From the NCBI GenBank assembly GCA_008360975.2, contig CM039211.1, positions 45,965,031 to 46,029,030 on the forward strand: a DNA stretch of 64,000 bases, read 5' to 3'. The stretch comes from Lichenostomus cassidix. Its lineage: Eukaryota; Chordata; Aves; Passeriformes; Meliphagidae. The notes beneath the pieces were generated by a model. That model saw nothing but the letters and a program-made list of their open reading frames with translations, was not told the DNA's origin and searched no databases. This document shows, in pieces, positions 25,447 through 39,023 of this stretch (position 1 is its first letter; every line of letters starts with the position of its first letter). The translations under genes were made by a program, and so were the position numbers.

Positions 25447-25834
25447 TGTCCTAGTTTTTGCCAGAACTGTGGGCAGGGGGAAAGAACTCCCTCTGTCTTC
25501 CAAAAAGTAGGGCGTGGCTTCCTGTGAAAAAATCACCGTGGCAGCACCATCTGCCTTTGCTCATTGTCTCCGGGTCCATTGTGAGCATTTTTTCATGTGA
25601 ATCACCCTCTCTTTTGAATACTTTTGTCATTAATATTGTTGTTGTTGCAATTCGTTTTATCTCACTGCTGTTTCTAGCAATCTGTTCTTATCTCATCTGA
25701 TGATCGTCACCTTTAGTTCCTCCAATTCTCAGCTCCATCCTGGAGTGGGAAGTGGGAGTGGAAAGGGGGAGTAAGCAAGTGGTGCCTCAGTGGGGACATT
25801 GAATTGGGCAGTACCTGTCCTAAACCATAACCCA
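25447..25834 (+). mobile_element. Solo LTR, plus orientation
   Basis: The left end is TGTCCTAGTTTTTGCCAG and the right end ...CCTGTCCTAAACCATAA(CCCA). The interior matches a short avian LTR: GGGCGTGGCTTCCTG, TTTGCTCATTGTCTCCGGGTCC, GAATACTTTTGTCATTAATAT, TCCTCCAATTCTC and GTACCTGTCCTAAACCA. The TGTCCTAGTTTTTGCC end is the U3 start in related LTRs, so I read it as plus, opposite to the other five. If the LTR ends at 25830, the flanks CCCAT (25442-25446) and CCCAC (25831-25835) would be a target duplication with one change. No retroviral internal sequence is present. Confidence 0.75.
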
Positions 25835-26597
25835 CATAAAAGTCCTTTTTCTATTTCTCCACCATAAATTATGGGGAATAGTTCTGTGATTGGTTTTTTT
25901 CAATTGTAAAAGCAATACAATAATAATTTTAAAATCTTCAGCTGTGCCTCAGAACACAAATTTAAGCTGAAGGCATGCTGCCACTATGTCTTGAACTTGA
26001 TAAATCCTCTGTAACTGTTAGATCCCTTGGAAGCAAATATTTCTGCTTAATAGAAAAGTTCAGCACCTTTTAAGAGTAGCTTCCCTTTGAGAGCTGCCTT
26101 TAGACCTCTTAGAGGGAGTCTCTGTAAGTTTTTTCATCATATTAGCTAAGTATTGAATTGGGTTCTCATGTTTGCATTTTCTCAATTTGAAATTGAAAAT
26201 ATTTACTGATTGCATGCAAAACACCAAACATAGTGCATGATGTGTTCTATCAAGTGTATTAAAATTATTTCTCTTTTCACAATGAAACTGAGTATTTCAA
26301 TGCACTAAATAAGACTGAGTTTACATTCTTATAATTCAGAAGTATAATTCTTTTGCCTTTTGTATTATAGAATTTACTGTTATGTAGACTGAAACCTGAG
26401 AAATATGTGTACTTTTTAATTGTACGCTCTTGCTGTTAAACATTAAGTACTCAAGGTACAGAATGTTCTCTTCACTTGGGTTCAGAATTTAAAAGTAAAA
26501 ACCGAAACCTTCTTATGATAATTTTTAGCTTAAATTCTCGAAGTATGCCATTTATTATTAATTTACAAAGCTTTATTTTTCTCCTTTTTTCCATTAG

Positions 26598-26640
26598 GTG
26601 AAAAATTCAGTGGACAGCAGAAAAATCTGCAAGGTTCAAA
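26598..26640 (+). CDS. Possible 43-nt internal microexon, gene unknown
   Basis: A long pyrimidine tract (TTTATTTTTCTCCTTTTTTC then CATTAG) ends at 26597, and AAA|GTAAGA follows at 26640, so both splice sites look strong. The 43 bases between are open in two frames: one begins VKNSVDSRK and ends at phase 1; the other begins EKFSGQQK, with two leading and two trailing bases. I do not recognise either peptide. If real, the exon belongs to a plus-strand gene with introns tens of kb long. A chance pair of sites around 43 bases is quite possible in this AT-rich sequence. Confidence 0.22.
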
Positions 26641-29600
26641 GTAAGATTTCACATATACTCACTTTCTAAGTTTTCATTTTTATTTTCTGAAAGGCCTATG
26701 AATTCTTTCAGATTGGATTTTGTGTTATAAACCAGAAATATCTTTCTGCTTAGCAATATTTATTAAATCTCAAAAAGTGTATCCTGTTTGAAATTCAAAT
26801 TTCTTCTAGTCAAGAAACAGGGCATAATGCTTGAAGCAGTAAATGGTGTAATAAATACATGCATACCTCCTAAAGTGCAGGGGTAAGATCATAGTTCAGA
26901 TTTTGCAGTTTTGGAAAAAAGTCTCGTTGTTACAGCATGATTGCTAAGTTGTGCTACAAATTAAACGAAAATTTAATAAATGCATTGAATGATTAGCAAC
27001 ATAACTACAAAGGGTACTGAGCATTTCTAGCCTTCTGTTTTGTGTGCTATCTCACACTAGCCTTTGGACAATGAATAATATTTACCTACAAAGGTTGAGT
27101 AAAACTGGACAGCAATACACTGATTTTTGTAAATATTCTGCAAGCCATAGCTGTATGAAAAGGATGTGCCACACTTAGAAAACTCTTTCTACCAGCTTTG
27201 TATAAGGTAAGATGATTGATAGGTACATGTTACTTGACCTATCCCTTTTTAATGAGTAAGGCAGGGTATTAACTGAAGTAGATCAGTCCTTAGTAAGAAA
27301 TTATTTATGACTAATAAAGTATTACAGAAAATTTTTGATTATTTTATTTGTGTACAGGATGTTTGGGAATTTATAATACATTTTATATACTATAAACCAT
27401 ATGTATGACAATGCACAGGAAATTTGGGGGTGTTGGTCACACTGTAGAAGCTCAATCATTTCTGTATTCAAGGGGAATCTTCAAGTTCCACAAATTATCT
27501 ATTAAGTTTAAAACTTTGATAGCAAAACTGAAAAAGGTAGTCAAAATAATACCCCATATTTACCTGGGGTTATTAAACTATTTAGAGAAAAATTAATTAT
27601 TTGTGGGGAAATATAGAACATTCCTAAGATGATCCTGTGAATGAATAATTAATTGTCAGGTGAAATTCAGCATGCAGGAAATGTGAAGTTATACTCCCTG
27701 AGAAAAACAGTCCAAATATCACAAGCACTTATAATTTGAAAGTGGTTAATTTCCATCCACAAGTTAGATAGCTCATCTCAAAAGTAAATAAAGCAACATA
27801 GGGCAAGATGAGGAGCAGGACAAAAAAGAGGCCCAAAAATAGTTAAGTCAGTTAATGTATGAGTAATGACAATATATCTAGAATTCTCCAATCCGGAACA
27901 AACACAAACTGAGGAAAGACCATGCAGAGGTTTATAGAATTATGTCTGGAGTGTAAAAAGCAAAAGAAGCCAATCATTGATATTTTATTCCAGTACTAAA
28001 ACTATACCCTGAAAAATGGGAGTAACAGATGTAAAGTTCAGAATAAATACGGCTTTTAGGGAACATCTGAAACTCCTTGCAAAAAGTTGTTTGGGATTCA
28101 AAATATGCCACAAGTTCAAGGGTGAAAGAAAAATCCCATAAAGCTGTAAATACATTGATAATCCCTCTAGTTTCAGAAAATCCCTAAGGAGTAGTCATGT
28201 GGATACATGCCCAAGGGTAGTAACACTATATATTTTTGCTGTCCTTATGTTTCCCAAAATTTCCTGTATTAACTTCTTGATACCCCAGGGGAGCTATTGT
28301 ATAATAAAGATCTTTGACCATTATTGCTTTTATAGCACAGCTTATAGAATATGATACCAATTGGAAAGCAACACAGAAATACAGCTAGTGAGTAGTTAAA
28401 TAAGTTACTAGAGACATACCTTGGTCTTTCTCTGGCCTCTCTTGTTTTCATGTAATTTTATGCTTTATTTCACTCTCAGTCTTGTGTTAAATGACAGCGG
28501 CAATACCAGAAGTCCAGAAAAAGCTTGTTGTTAGGTATGAAGTTCCAGAAGGATTCATCTTTGCTTAGGTAAATTGTGTTGCCTAATCACAGCAAACACA
28601 AACTGTTTTGTACTGGCCTCAATGGAGGGAGTTATTCTAAGCCATAAGAGACTTAATAAAATTAAGCCAGCATTTTCTTCTCTGATATTCCTCACTAATA
28701 TGTTTACAGACAATAATACAGTGTGGAAAGCATTACGGATACTAAAGAAAACTGACCACACCAAGTAAGAAAGGTTGTTGTGACTCTAGGAAAAAGCTGG
28801 AATTTATAATATGAGAAGATGAAAGTGAAGGTAACAGATTAACATGATTAGGCAACTTAACTAAGACATCCCTCTCTGTTAAAAATTCAACTGATACTTA
28901 ATTTTTGAATAGAAAAATCATTCTTTAAATTCTTCTCTTATGAAAGTGTCAAAGAGTTGTGTTTATTTAATTGTGAGACTCTTTTTCATATGTTTTTCAT
29001 CTTCTTTTCTTTTGTCTTTACTTGTGTTTTTAATGTGGAAGAAAGTAAATGTCAAAAAACACAGTATGAAAACACTGGACAATATGGGAGAGCTATTCTT
29101 CCCACAGTCACCAGTACCTATCTCTTTTTTATTTTTATTTTCCATAATGGCACTAGCCAGATAAGTTTCAGTTCTTTCTGGTTTATATGTTGATAAGGGA
29201 TTGATGGGCACACGTATCACTGTACTCTTGGACAGGGGCTCCCCAAGGTCTGTGTTTATCTGTAGAGGTGCTACTTAACAGCAGCACCTTGATCAGTAGA
29301 AGGTATTACTTTAAAATATTCCCTCTATCTCTCTGTCTTTCATGTTTCAAGCCAGAAAGAAATAATAGAGACAAACACTGAAAGATGGTATCTAGAGCTA
29401 ATTGACTAGCATATTTAAAGTGGGTTGTGGTTGCTTAGAAACATTTATGGACTGTAACTGAAGCTTGATTATTAAATAGTCTGCAGGGCAATGTAGGACA
29501 ACATGTTTTTACAAGAGCAAGATCCACAGTGAAAGATGGTCTGCAGTTTAATGTTGAAGGGAAACATATTTACAATTTTTTTTCCTACATTTTATTTTTT

Positions 29601-31708
29601 ATGTCAAATTAAACAACATTATTGAAAAAACTCTAACGCTTATGTCAGTGCAGTAAACTGAAATTTAGTGTCATGACAACTTGCTATTTATTCTGCAAGG
29701 CACTCTGTTAATTCCAGAAGTAGTTATTTCTACTTTGTGGCTCATCTTGAGAGCAGGCAATTTATTTATTATAGTAAAGTGCATATTATGTAGGAAGAAT
29801 CTGAGTTTGGAGATCAAAGGACACTGAGATGTGTAAAGTGCAGCAATCTTTGATTTTACAACGTTATAACAAAATCTGGAAGGGAGGGAATACTCTGTAG
29901 AGGGGAGAGCAAGCAATGTTACCTACAAGTGTACTGATATTTCCAGGTCAGAAGACTTACGAAAAGTATATAAAATAAAGTTATGTCATTTGTTTTGCGA
30001 TCCTTCATGACAAAAAATGTTCAGTCCTTCTAAAGCATGTCTTAAATTTCTTCACAAAGCATTAGTGAAATCTCAGGAAATTTTGATTCCCAGGTAATGT
30101 GCTTTTATTTCCCTGCTACACATGAAACTGTTCTTACTTCTGTTGCAGGAATGAGGTCACTTAAAACATCGAGTCACAGATCTTATAGAAACTGGCGGTT
30201 TATAGGAAACTTTTTCTTTCCTGAATCCAAGCAAAATTATTATGCAAAGGGAACAATGAAAGGTATTCTATCCTATTTGGTTGGAATATAGATTTAGACT
30301 TAATTGCCAAAATTTTGTCAATAAAAATGTAAATCATTGGAGCACTGTAGGAAGTCCCACCTGTACATGAATTAGCAAACAATGACACTGATTTTAAGAG
30401 GTACTTTTTTTACTATACAAATTATTGTATTCTTTCTAATCACAAAAGTTTTAATTGCTCCAGAGCAAACTAGTATCTATTAATAACCACCACTAAAAAC
30501 AATATATACATATATATACATATGAAATGGTAGAAGGAATGAGCAGTAAACAAGTGGTATAAATAATTAATAATTGGACGTTTCAGTGTTAAATAAAACA
30601 TACATTACCAGGCTGTCAAAGTAAATGTAATCATAAAAATATGATTCTTCTAGCCTTCTTAGTTATCTAACTTAAGAAGACGTGAGAAATTATGAAAAAT
30701 ATTCAGTGTGTTACTGATCAAGACTAATCTTCTCTGGTTACTTCTTGAGTTAAGATTCAGTAGAATTAACCAGATTAACCTATGGACTTCTAGTACAAAC
30801 TTCCCTTTAAAAACACTATCTGGAACTAAATCTGAAATAAAAACAGGACTATTTAGCCATAAAATGACTGATAATAGCATCTTATGAAACTGCCACATGC
30901 ATAATAAAATGCTGTCATCTTCATAAAGTAAAACACTGAAAACTTGAACTGAAAATAACATCCAAACTTTCTATTAAATTAAATACTTTTTCAGAAGAAA
31001 ACTATATAATTCAAGACTGTAGTATATCTTTAACAAATATGAATAAAATAAATAACGAAGTACGGCTGATCTTATTTCCTGTAGATTAAATCTTTTCTTA
31101 TAATTTAATGGAAAGCCATTAAGTGAAACTATTATTGGAAAAGATCTATTCAGGAGCTCTATTTAGGAGATTTTCACCTTAAAAGCATATAACACCTCTG
31201 GACAGTGATAAAGGAAATGGGCATGGCTTCTTCAACCCCAATGAGTCACACTGTCTTTTTGGCTTGGAAAAAAAATATTTTTGACAGAAGGTAAGGGGTT
31301 GTTGCAACTCACTGAGACATAAACCTGTCATAAAATATTTCAGAAGGTAGAATTGGTCTTATCGTTTGATATTACTTACTTCTTGCTTTCACCTCCAGAA
31401 CTTGATTAAACAAGCTCACAGATAAAATTGCTAATATTTATTAGAGAAATTATTAGGCTCCCAAGATCGTTGCACTGGTTTATCTAACAGTCACCAAAGA
31501 GAAAAAACTCTTCAAATAGTTTCTGTAATTTTATAGAATGTGTTCATGGAGTAGCAAGAGCTCTGTAAGGAATTTTTTTGTATATAAGGATGACATATTT
31601 GAAGATGACCTAAAAATTTTTGGGATGATGAGTAATGACTATGTCCCACTCAGACAATTTTTAAATTCTAACTCTACTGGATCAGAGGGAACAATTTATT
31701 ATTGGTGT

Positions 31709-31712
<4 letters not shown>

Positions 31713-31740
<28 letters not shown>
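31713..31740. repeat. Poly(A) run of 28
   Basis: An uninterrupted run of about 28 A. The sequence before it does not resemble a processed gene copy or a SINE that I know, so I do not call a retroposed insertion. Confidence 0.9.
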
Positions 31741-31742
<2 letters not shown>

Positions 31743-34700
31743 AAAGCCAAGGAGGAAGAATATATTTCCAGTTCAGATAAAAAGATTTGCAGGAGTTTCT
31801 AAGTGAATTACCTTTACAGATAAAAACAGTACAATCAATTCTGCATAAAATAAATTGGAATTATGAATATTTTGAAAGCATTCTTATATTGTTGTTGTCT
31901 GCAATTTGAACTAATTTGACTATCCTAGAATGAAATTATAAAAAGTCTTGTGTAATACTAGCATAAGAAGAACCTAATTATCATTATTGGTTTAAAATAA
32001 TATAGAAAAAATTTGTAAACTTGAAAGGGCACAGTAGTTTATTCCCTATGTTTTCAGCTAGATTGTTAATGGAAATCCAGTACTGAAAAAGACTCTCTAA
32101 AAAGTACCACCATCCTACAGAAAGGATGTTCATTGTCTCTTTCCTTGAAATTCACAGGAGACTGTTTTATCTATTAGAAATTGATGAGGCAAGTACTTCA
32201 GACTGATGTATTAAAAAGGCATGACTTGTGATTTATCGTGTTCAACATTGGTTAGAAAAGACCACTAAGTCAATTGAAATACAAATAAGTACATAAGAAC
32301 AAAAACAAATGGCAAGTTTTGTGCTTCCTCTGTTATTGATTGACCCATTAAACTATAGCGGCTGTAGTGCACAATCATTTACTTAGCACCTCTTCATGTC
32401 TTTGCATAAAGGCACCAGGAACTTGTTTCTTCAGTCATTTTAGCTCTCATTACTGAGTTCTGAATATTTGACCACACAGCCAAAGAAGAGACTGTGCTCC
32501 TTGTCCACATTTAAATTCAGTGTGAATCCTTCCCACTTGGGTAAAACTGAATTCATGGTGGAATTAGAATTTCCCTATTTTTGCTTCAAGTAGGAATGTG
32601 TAACTTTTATTGCAGTGAATATCTGAATTGAGTTCTACCATTTATTTACTGAATAAAAGCACTAAAGTAGACCTGGAGATACCTTAAATAGATATGAACA
32701 GAATTTTTACCTCGTTTAAGGACTGTTTCAGCACTGACTGTGTAATTACAAAACAAAATCCGCAGTTTCCAGTGGTTTGAACTAAACTGATATGTTCCCT
32801 TTTTGTTTACAAGAGACAAAATTAGCTGAAGCTGTGAATCTAAACATGTTTGGGACTGATTCCACACCAGTTTTATTAAACCTGTCATTAATATACAATT
32901 TTCTTTTTTTGGATGGATTAAACTTGTAAGGACTGAAAACTAAATTATGGTCTAGACACCCGCAATTAGTGTTGCAAGTCCTGTTCTCTTGCTGTGGGCA
33001 CTGTGTATCTTAATAACATGCCTAAAGTTTTAGCTTATTGTTTCCCCTAGTTGGATGCTGCTATTGGATCATTTTTTTTATCCTGCTGTAATCACATACA
33101 TTAGTTCATCTGACTTCTTCTCAGCTATCAAACTAATAATTATTAGACTGCTTAATAATATATTTAATGCTGATTTTACTATTTATTTGTGCAGAGTGCC
33201 ATTCTTTTTTTCTCCCTGTAACCACTTTGTCCCAGTTTTGCAGGAGATAAAATGTTCACTGAAGCACAATATGAGAGCAGTGCATCACTAAATATTTCTT
33301 CATAACCATTAAACAGTGTCTGTTTGATGTAGGAGAGCAGGGTTGTCAGCCTTATAATATGAAACCAAGCAACAAGCGAATAAGACTTATTCACCCTTTT
33401 TAAAGTCTTATATTTGTTCTGGACAAAAAAACTCTGGCATCTAATCAATTGAAGAAGAGGGCAGGGATTTATGTATGAACATATGTAGATATGTGTTCTG
33501 AAGTCCCGTAAAAATGAAACGTTTAATGGGTTGCTAGTATGGATCAGGTTAAATGTTTTTAGAAGAAGCAAGTATGCAAATGATAAAAAGCACCTTGTAG
33601 AGACTCAAATGAGAGTGCTACATGGCTTTGAATGTGTGAACAATTGTGTGAAGTGCTCCTATGGGGCACCAGTCAATTTTTCCCAAAAAAATGTCACTAC
33701 TAGGATCCACTATTGGACAATACAAGGTGCAATTTCATCTCATTAATCTCTACCCATACATTCCATCCCTAAACATGTTTTGGAGTATCTTAGCACAAGA
33801 TAGATCCAACATACTCCTTGTTTGGATTAGGATTAGTTATCCTAGAGGTGACATAACTCAGACAAGGCAGCATTTTCTTCAAGGTGCAATTTTTTTCCAG
33901 TATTTTTTGTCCATTACGACACTGATATATGGACTAAAAAAACAGTAACTAAATGCAAGCGTGAAAGAGTAACATAATTAGAAAAATGAAGAAATTCTCT
34001 CTTCAGTAAGACTAGAAGGTACTGGCTTGTTAAACTTGTTAAAATGAGGGCTGAGAGGTTAATAAGTCCTTTACATATATACTGAAAAAATGTACTATTT
34101 ATAAATGCATTTAGGTGATCAACACCACTCAGGAAAAACTAATTGACAAGATATAACCTTGATATAAAATGAAACAGAGCTTAACAGATCAAATTCAAAC
34201 AAAGAATAAAAATTAGTCGGTGTTTTTAGTGTTTTTGGTTTTCTTTTTAACTGTCAGAAGTGAGAATAGTGAAGGGAAGGAACCAACACACTTTAAAGAG
34301 AGATTTCAATAAAATTTGCTGGTGTGAAACTTCAGGAATGGGGTTTGTTGGGATTCAGAGGGGGCAAAAGGGAGAACAGTTGGTTGTCTCATATCTGACA
34401 TTATTTCAAAGTTAATTAACTAGAGTTTTGATGTGCTGTGCTGTGTTGATATCATGCTCTTCGGTTTAACTGCTTGTGAGAAGAGGTCGGAAATACACTA
34501 ACCTTTGCATCCCCTGTGCTGCACAGCTTGGCTTTGAGGCTCAGGGGTATTAGCCTTTTAGTGAATCAATGAGGAACGATCAAAGCAGCAGTGATTTCAT
34601 GATGTCATGGTTGTTCTGGTGCCACTCAGGACCGCATCCTGTTTAGCATTACTGTTGGGAATGCTGGCTGAAAATGAATTATGAACCACAGGAAAAGAAA

Positions 34701-35993
34701 ACAAACCAACTGAACTGGATTTAATGCACATTAACAAATAGCATATTCTGTCATTACCTATGCCTTCCTTTTCTGCCTTTATTCTTGCTACCATGTTTTT
34801 ACTTACACTATTTCAGAGCATACACGAAAGAGACAGACATATCCTTATCACTGAAAGCATGTATTGCTTCCTTTAATGGCAGTAAGACTAATACTTTTCT
34901 TCTGATGCACACAGAATTTCTTTTTCACTCGGTTTCTGCAAGTCATTTAAAATCTAGGTTATGTACTGGTCTGTGTAGGAAAGTGGTTATGCATTAAGTT
35001 CATTTCATGTGACTTAAGTTATTTTGTTTAGACTCAAAATTAGCAGGACAGTATCACTGTCAAGTCTTATCTCTGACTCTCTTTATGATTTTAAATTTCA
35101 GCTAGAAGCTTTCTATTTACAGGAAGGTGAATGTCCACGGAAAACAATGGAACAATTCAAAGCTATGATTAGAAGACAGGCAGTCACTTATTTGTGAATA
35201 AAAGCATAACCCTCAATTCTGAAACAATCACAACATTAATATTGACAATTGGAGAGCCATGCAGGCTCAGTATGGTTATCATCCATACAGAATTGGGAGG
35301 AGTACATCTACTGTAGTGTTACTCTGTAAATTACCCAGTGTCTTCCTGTCATATGAAATACTTTCTGTGCTCTGACCTCCTTTAATTACTGATGTCGGTA
35401 TGTCAGAAGGCTCTCTTGAAGGTAAAAGAATACTATATTGTTTGCATTGATCATTAAAACACTGATTAAATATGAGAGCAATATGTGCGTCTAATTACCA
35501 TTATACACATAAGTACTGAACTCAGTGGACCAGGCTTGCTTTTTTTTTTTTTAAATTCCACCTGGATCTCAAGTAGATTTACAGTAAAATAACTTCCATA
35601 AAAGAAGTGTTCAATACTTCAAGGTTTTTTACCATATCCTGCATTATTTTTAAAGCGTTTACCAATAAGAAGCTTATATAATAGTTAATTCAGGCCTTCT
35701 GAATTCTCAGCAAACCTAACTTTGGTGCAAGAGTTTGAGGAAAGAATTTTAAGGATTACTTTATATTGAATTTCTCACTTTCATCACAGGTATTACACCT
35801 CACTTACACACATTGTTTTAGTAAAAAGGATATAAGATCGTGGTAGAAATGATCCTATAAACTTAGTTATAGAAGCTGAACCTTACACATATGCTAGTGT
35901 TGATATTAATGAATAAAAGCCTTGAATGTCAGTTTATGGTTATGAAACACACCTCTTTCTTGAAAGAGGTAAAATCACTCATTTTCAAATAAA

Positions 35994-36375
35994 TGTACAA
36001 TTATTTTACAGTGAAAAAATGGTGGCATATTTACAGTGGCAGTGGGTCACAGTGCCAGAGATGCCTGTCCTGGCAGAAACATCCACCAGGGAGTCCATGG
36101 GGCACAGTGCAGGGACATACGGGTGAACTTGCTTGACTGTAGAAGCACAATAGCATGTTCATGCAGCACTGCCCCTGAGCTATTGAGCTCTGAAAAGTGC
36201 CAGGGCTTGTTAGCTTACAGGCTGTGCCTTGCTAGCAGAGGCACAGTGCTACTAGATGAGAGCTGGCTTCTGTGCAGCTCCCATCCTCCCTGGTGCTGCT
36301 ACGATCACATTAGGATGGGTGAAGTGGATGCAGGTGTCTTGATTGCTACACTGTGGGCAGTTCATTCCTTAGAGT
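35994..36375. other. GC-richer block of unknown nature
   Basis: About 380 bases are clearly richer in G and C than their surroundings and contain a 113-codon plus-strand frame (36036-36377) of no recognisable family. CpG is not enriched, so it is not a CpG island. It could be an old unrecognised transposon fragment. Confidence 0.35.
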
Positions 36376-37456
36376 AGAAAAGGTTCCTTATCCTAGTGCT
36401 TAATAAATGCTGCACCGCAGCAGAAATGGTATCTCAGCATTGCCTTAAAATGATCGTTACCACTTGGTGCAGATAGCAAATTAAATAAGCACTAAAATTG
36501 GAATAGTCCTGAATGATGTATAACTAATTTTTGAACTATGAGTTTTTCCCATGTGTCCAAACAGTTAAATAGTTTGTAGAACTGGATGGAATTTTAAAAT
36601 TGCATAGTATTTGCTTATTCATCTGTATGTGGATGATATTTCCTGCCTAAAGAGTGTATTTTAAAAATTATAATTTCATTTAAAAAATAATTCTTCTCAG
36701 AATTACAATCTTTATCATATGTTTTTATTCAGTTTGGTGATTCATATCAACATAGTGTCTCATAACTGAGCTGCAGAAAACAATTTCATCTCCTAAAGAA
36801 ATTGTTTCTCTGATTATTCAGCACTAACTACTGTTAATTAGTTAATTAATTTTCAGGTATATATATTCCATTTTAGAGTATGTCAACATACTATTTATTC
36901 CTAGGAGTACATATCATTTTATTATTGCTGCTAGCATTTCAAAATACTTAATGAAATTTAAGAATTTAGGACATTTTGAAGGTTAAATATAAAATATGTC
37001 CAAAAATATTTTTCTCAAGCTAAGTCAGAAACTCTTCTTCAAAGCATGTTTTTAAAATAGTTATTCAAGCAGTATGTTGAGAAATATTTGAACCTCTTAT
37101 ATTTGAAAGCAGAAAGCCAAGATATGACTAGAGTCTGCTGAGTTCCAGAAGGGAAATTTTGTGTCTTCCTCAAAAATATTCTTGCATTTTCCTAACAATA
37201 TTTTAACTAACAAATACCTGATAGATAGGTAGAACTGTCATGAGATGGATAGCAAGTGGGGGAGGAGGAGGAAAATATGGGTTTCTACATTCTCTGCTAC
37301 ATTTACTTTGACAGCTGATGGGAACTACGTGAAAACTTTTCAATATTGTGTTTTATGTGTAGAACCTTCCAATACTCAGTCTTCTAATTATCTCTGTGGC
37401 AATCAGAAGGTAGTAAGAAGTTTGAAGGCTACATCTGTTGCCTGTTAAATACCTCT

Positions 37457-37505
37457 GTGTGTGTCTCTGTGTGCGTGTTGTGTGTGTGTGTGTGTGTCTG
37501 TGCGT
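37457..37505. repeat. Imperfect (TG)n microsatellite
   Basis: About 49 bases of TG units with TCTC, CG and TT interruptions. The plus-strand Cys/Val frame and the minus-strand His/Thr frame across it are shadows. Confidence 0.9.
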
Positions 37506-38261
37506 GTATTTATTGTGAGCTCTATTGTTTCTTTGTACTGGCAATAGTTACAGATGCTTTTTGTTCTTGTTGCTTCCCAATCTTTTCTGTTTCAAAATCA
37601 ATGCCAAGGGAAAAGTGTGGTTCATATTGGATACCCAGATTTCATTTTAGGCATGAACTTTAGCTCCACTCTCTAGCTGGCCTTTAAAGGGCAAGATAAA
37701 TACCCAAAAAGTGAAAAACAATGCATTTGTATTCTTTAAAACAAACAGAATTACATTTTCGTAAAATAAAAGGTCATTTCTCTTTCTAAACTATTTCAGC
37801 TTTTCTACTTTTGGTTCCCTCAGAAAACAAGGAGTTATATTCCATTAGTTACTCTTTCATTAGATCAAATAATGTTCTGAGCCTTTATGTAGTACATATG
37901 TTATTAAGACATGGAATCACTTTCTTTAATTTTCCTGGGATTGACAAAGTGAAAAACTTGTAACAGAAATAATTTTATGTCAACTTAAAACAAAGTTAAT
38001 GCATTAAAACCAGTAGAACAAGATGTTTTGTTTAAACCAATAACTTTTTCTAATGAATGATATTTTCTTCTCACATTTTTCTTTCAAGTCCCTTTCAGAA
38101 AGAAAGAGAAGGAAAAAAGGAAAAGAATCACACCAAAACTAAAAAACAACAACAAGGCTTTAGCATGATATAACTACTATAAGTTCAAAAGAACTAGGTC
38201 TTTTTGCAAGTATGGAGTTATTCCTAGTATTCAGTCAGCTCCACATGTTCTAAAACCTAGC

Positions 38262-39023
38262 ACAGAAACATAGAAAAGATTTAGCTTTGAAAGGAGATCA
38301 TTTACTGCAACCATTAAACCAGCACTGCCAACACCACCATTAGAACATATCCCATAGTGTTACATCTACACGTCTTGTAGTACCTTGAGGGATGGAGACT
38401 CAAATGGTTCCCTGGGCAGCATGTTCCAATGCTTGACAATCCATTTTGTGCAGAAATCTTTCCTAATATATTGTCTAAACCTCCCCTGACATAACTTGAG
38501 GCCATTTCCTCTTCTTCTATCACTCGTTACTTGTGAGGAAAGACTGATATCCACCTCACTACAACTTCCTTTCAGGTAGTTGTGGAAAGCAGTAAGGGCA
38601 CCCCTCAGTGTCCTTTTCTCCAGGCTAAACTATCCTAGCCCCGTCAGCTGCTCCTCACAGAACTCATGCTCCAGAGCCTTCACCAGCCTCATTGCCCTTC
38701 TCTGGACGTGCTCCAGCAGCTCCATGTTTTTCTTGTAGTGAGAAAACTGGACACAGCATTCAAGATGCAGCCTCACCATTGCAAAATACAAAGGAATAAT
38801 CACTGCCGTGGCCCTGCTGTCCACACTGCTCCTAATCCAAACTAGGATGTCATTGGCCCTCTTTCCCAGCCGGGAATACACTGGCTCATGTTCAGCCATG
38901 GGTGACAAACATGCCCTGGTCTTTTCCTGTAGGCAGCTTTCCAGCCACTCTGTCCCCAGCCTGTAGCACCACCTAGGGTTGTTGTGACCCAGGGGAAGGA
39001 CCCAGCAGTTGGTCTTGTTGAAT
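38262..39023 (-). mobile_element. CR1 LINE, 3' half of a copy split by another CR1
   Basis: This reads antisense to CR1 from its 3' end at about 38262 (CCAGCACTGCCAACACCACCA, CCTAATATATTGTCTAAACC, TTTCAGGTAGTTGTGGAAAG). The minus-strand translation near 38650-38720 gives LEHVQRRAMRLVKALE, typical of the CR1 ORF2 C-terminus, and LGTEWLES occurs upstream of it. The copy stops at about 39023, inside the text 'ggtcttgttgaat', and resumes at 40754 with 'cttcatacgactggcc'. These adjoin in the parent sequence. It carries stop codons and is not functional. Confidence 0.93.

Larger units (their letters stand above)
25835..38261. other. 12.4-kb repeat-poor unique region
   Basis: No CR1 or LTR is recognised across this stretch. 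It holds one possible microexon (26598-26640), a poly(A) run (31713-31740), an AT-type repeat near 30504-30526, a TG repeat (37457-37505) and a short GC-richer block (35994-36375). The longest frame is 130 codons, minus strand 33179-33571, unlike anything I know. Confidence 0.55.

Noticed and set aside
31600..31745. Processed pseudogene or SINE suggested by the 28-A run
   Set aside because: Upstream sequence has no coding similarity and no target duplication was found around it.
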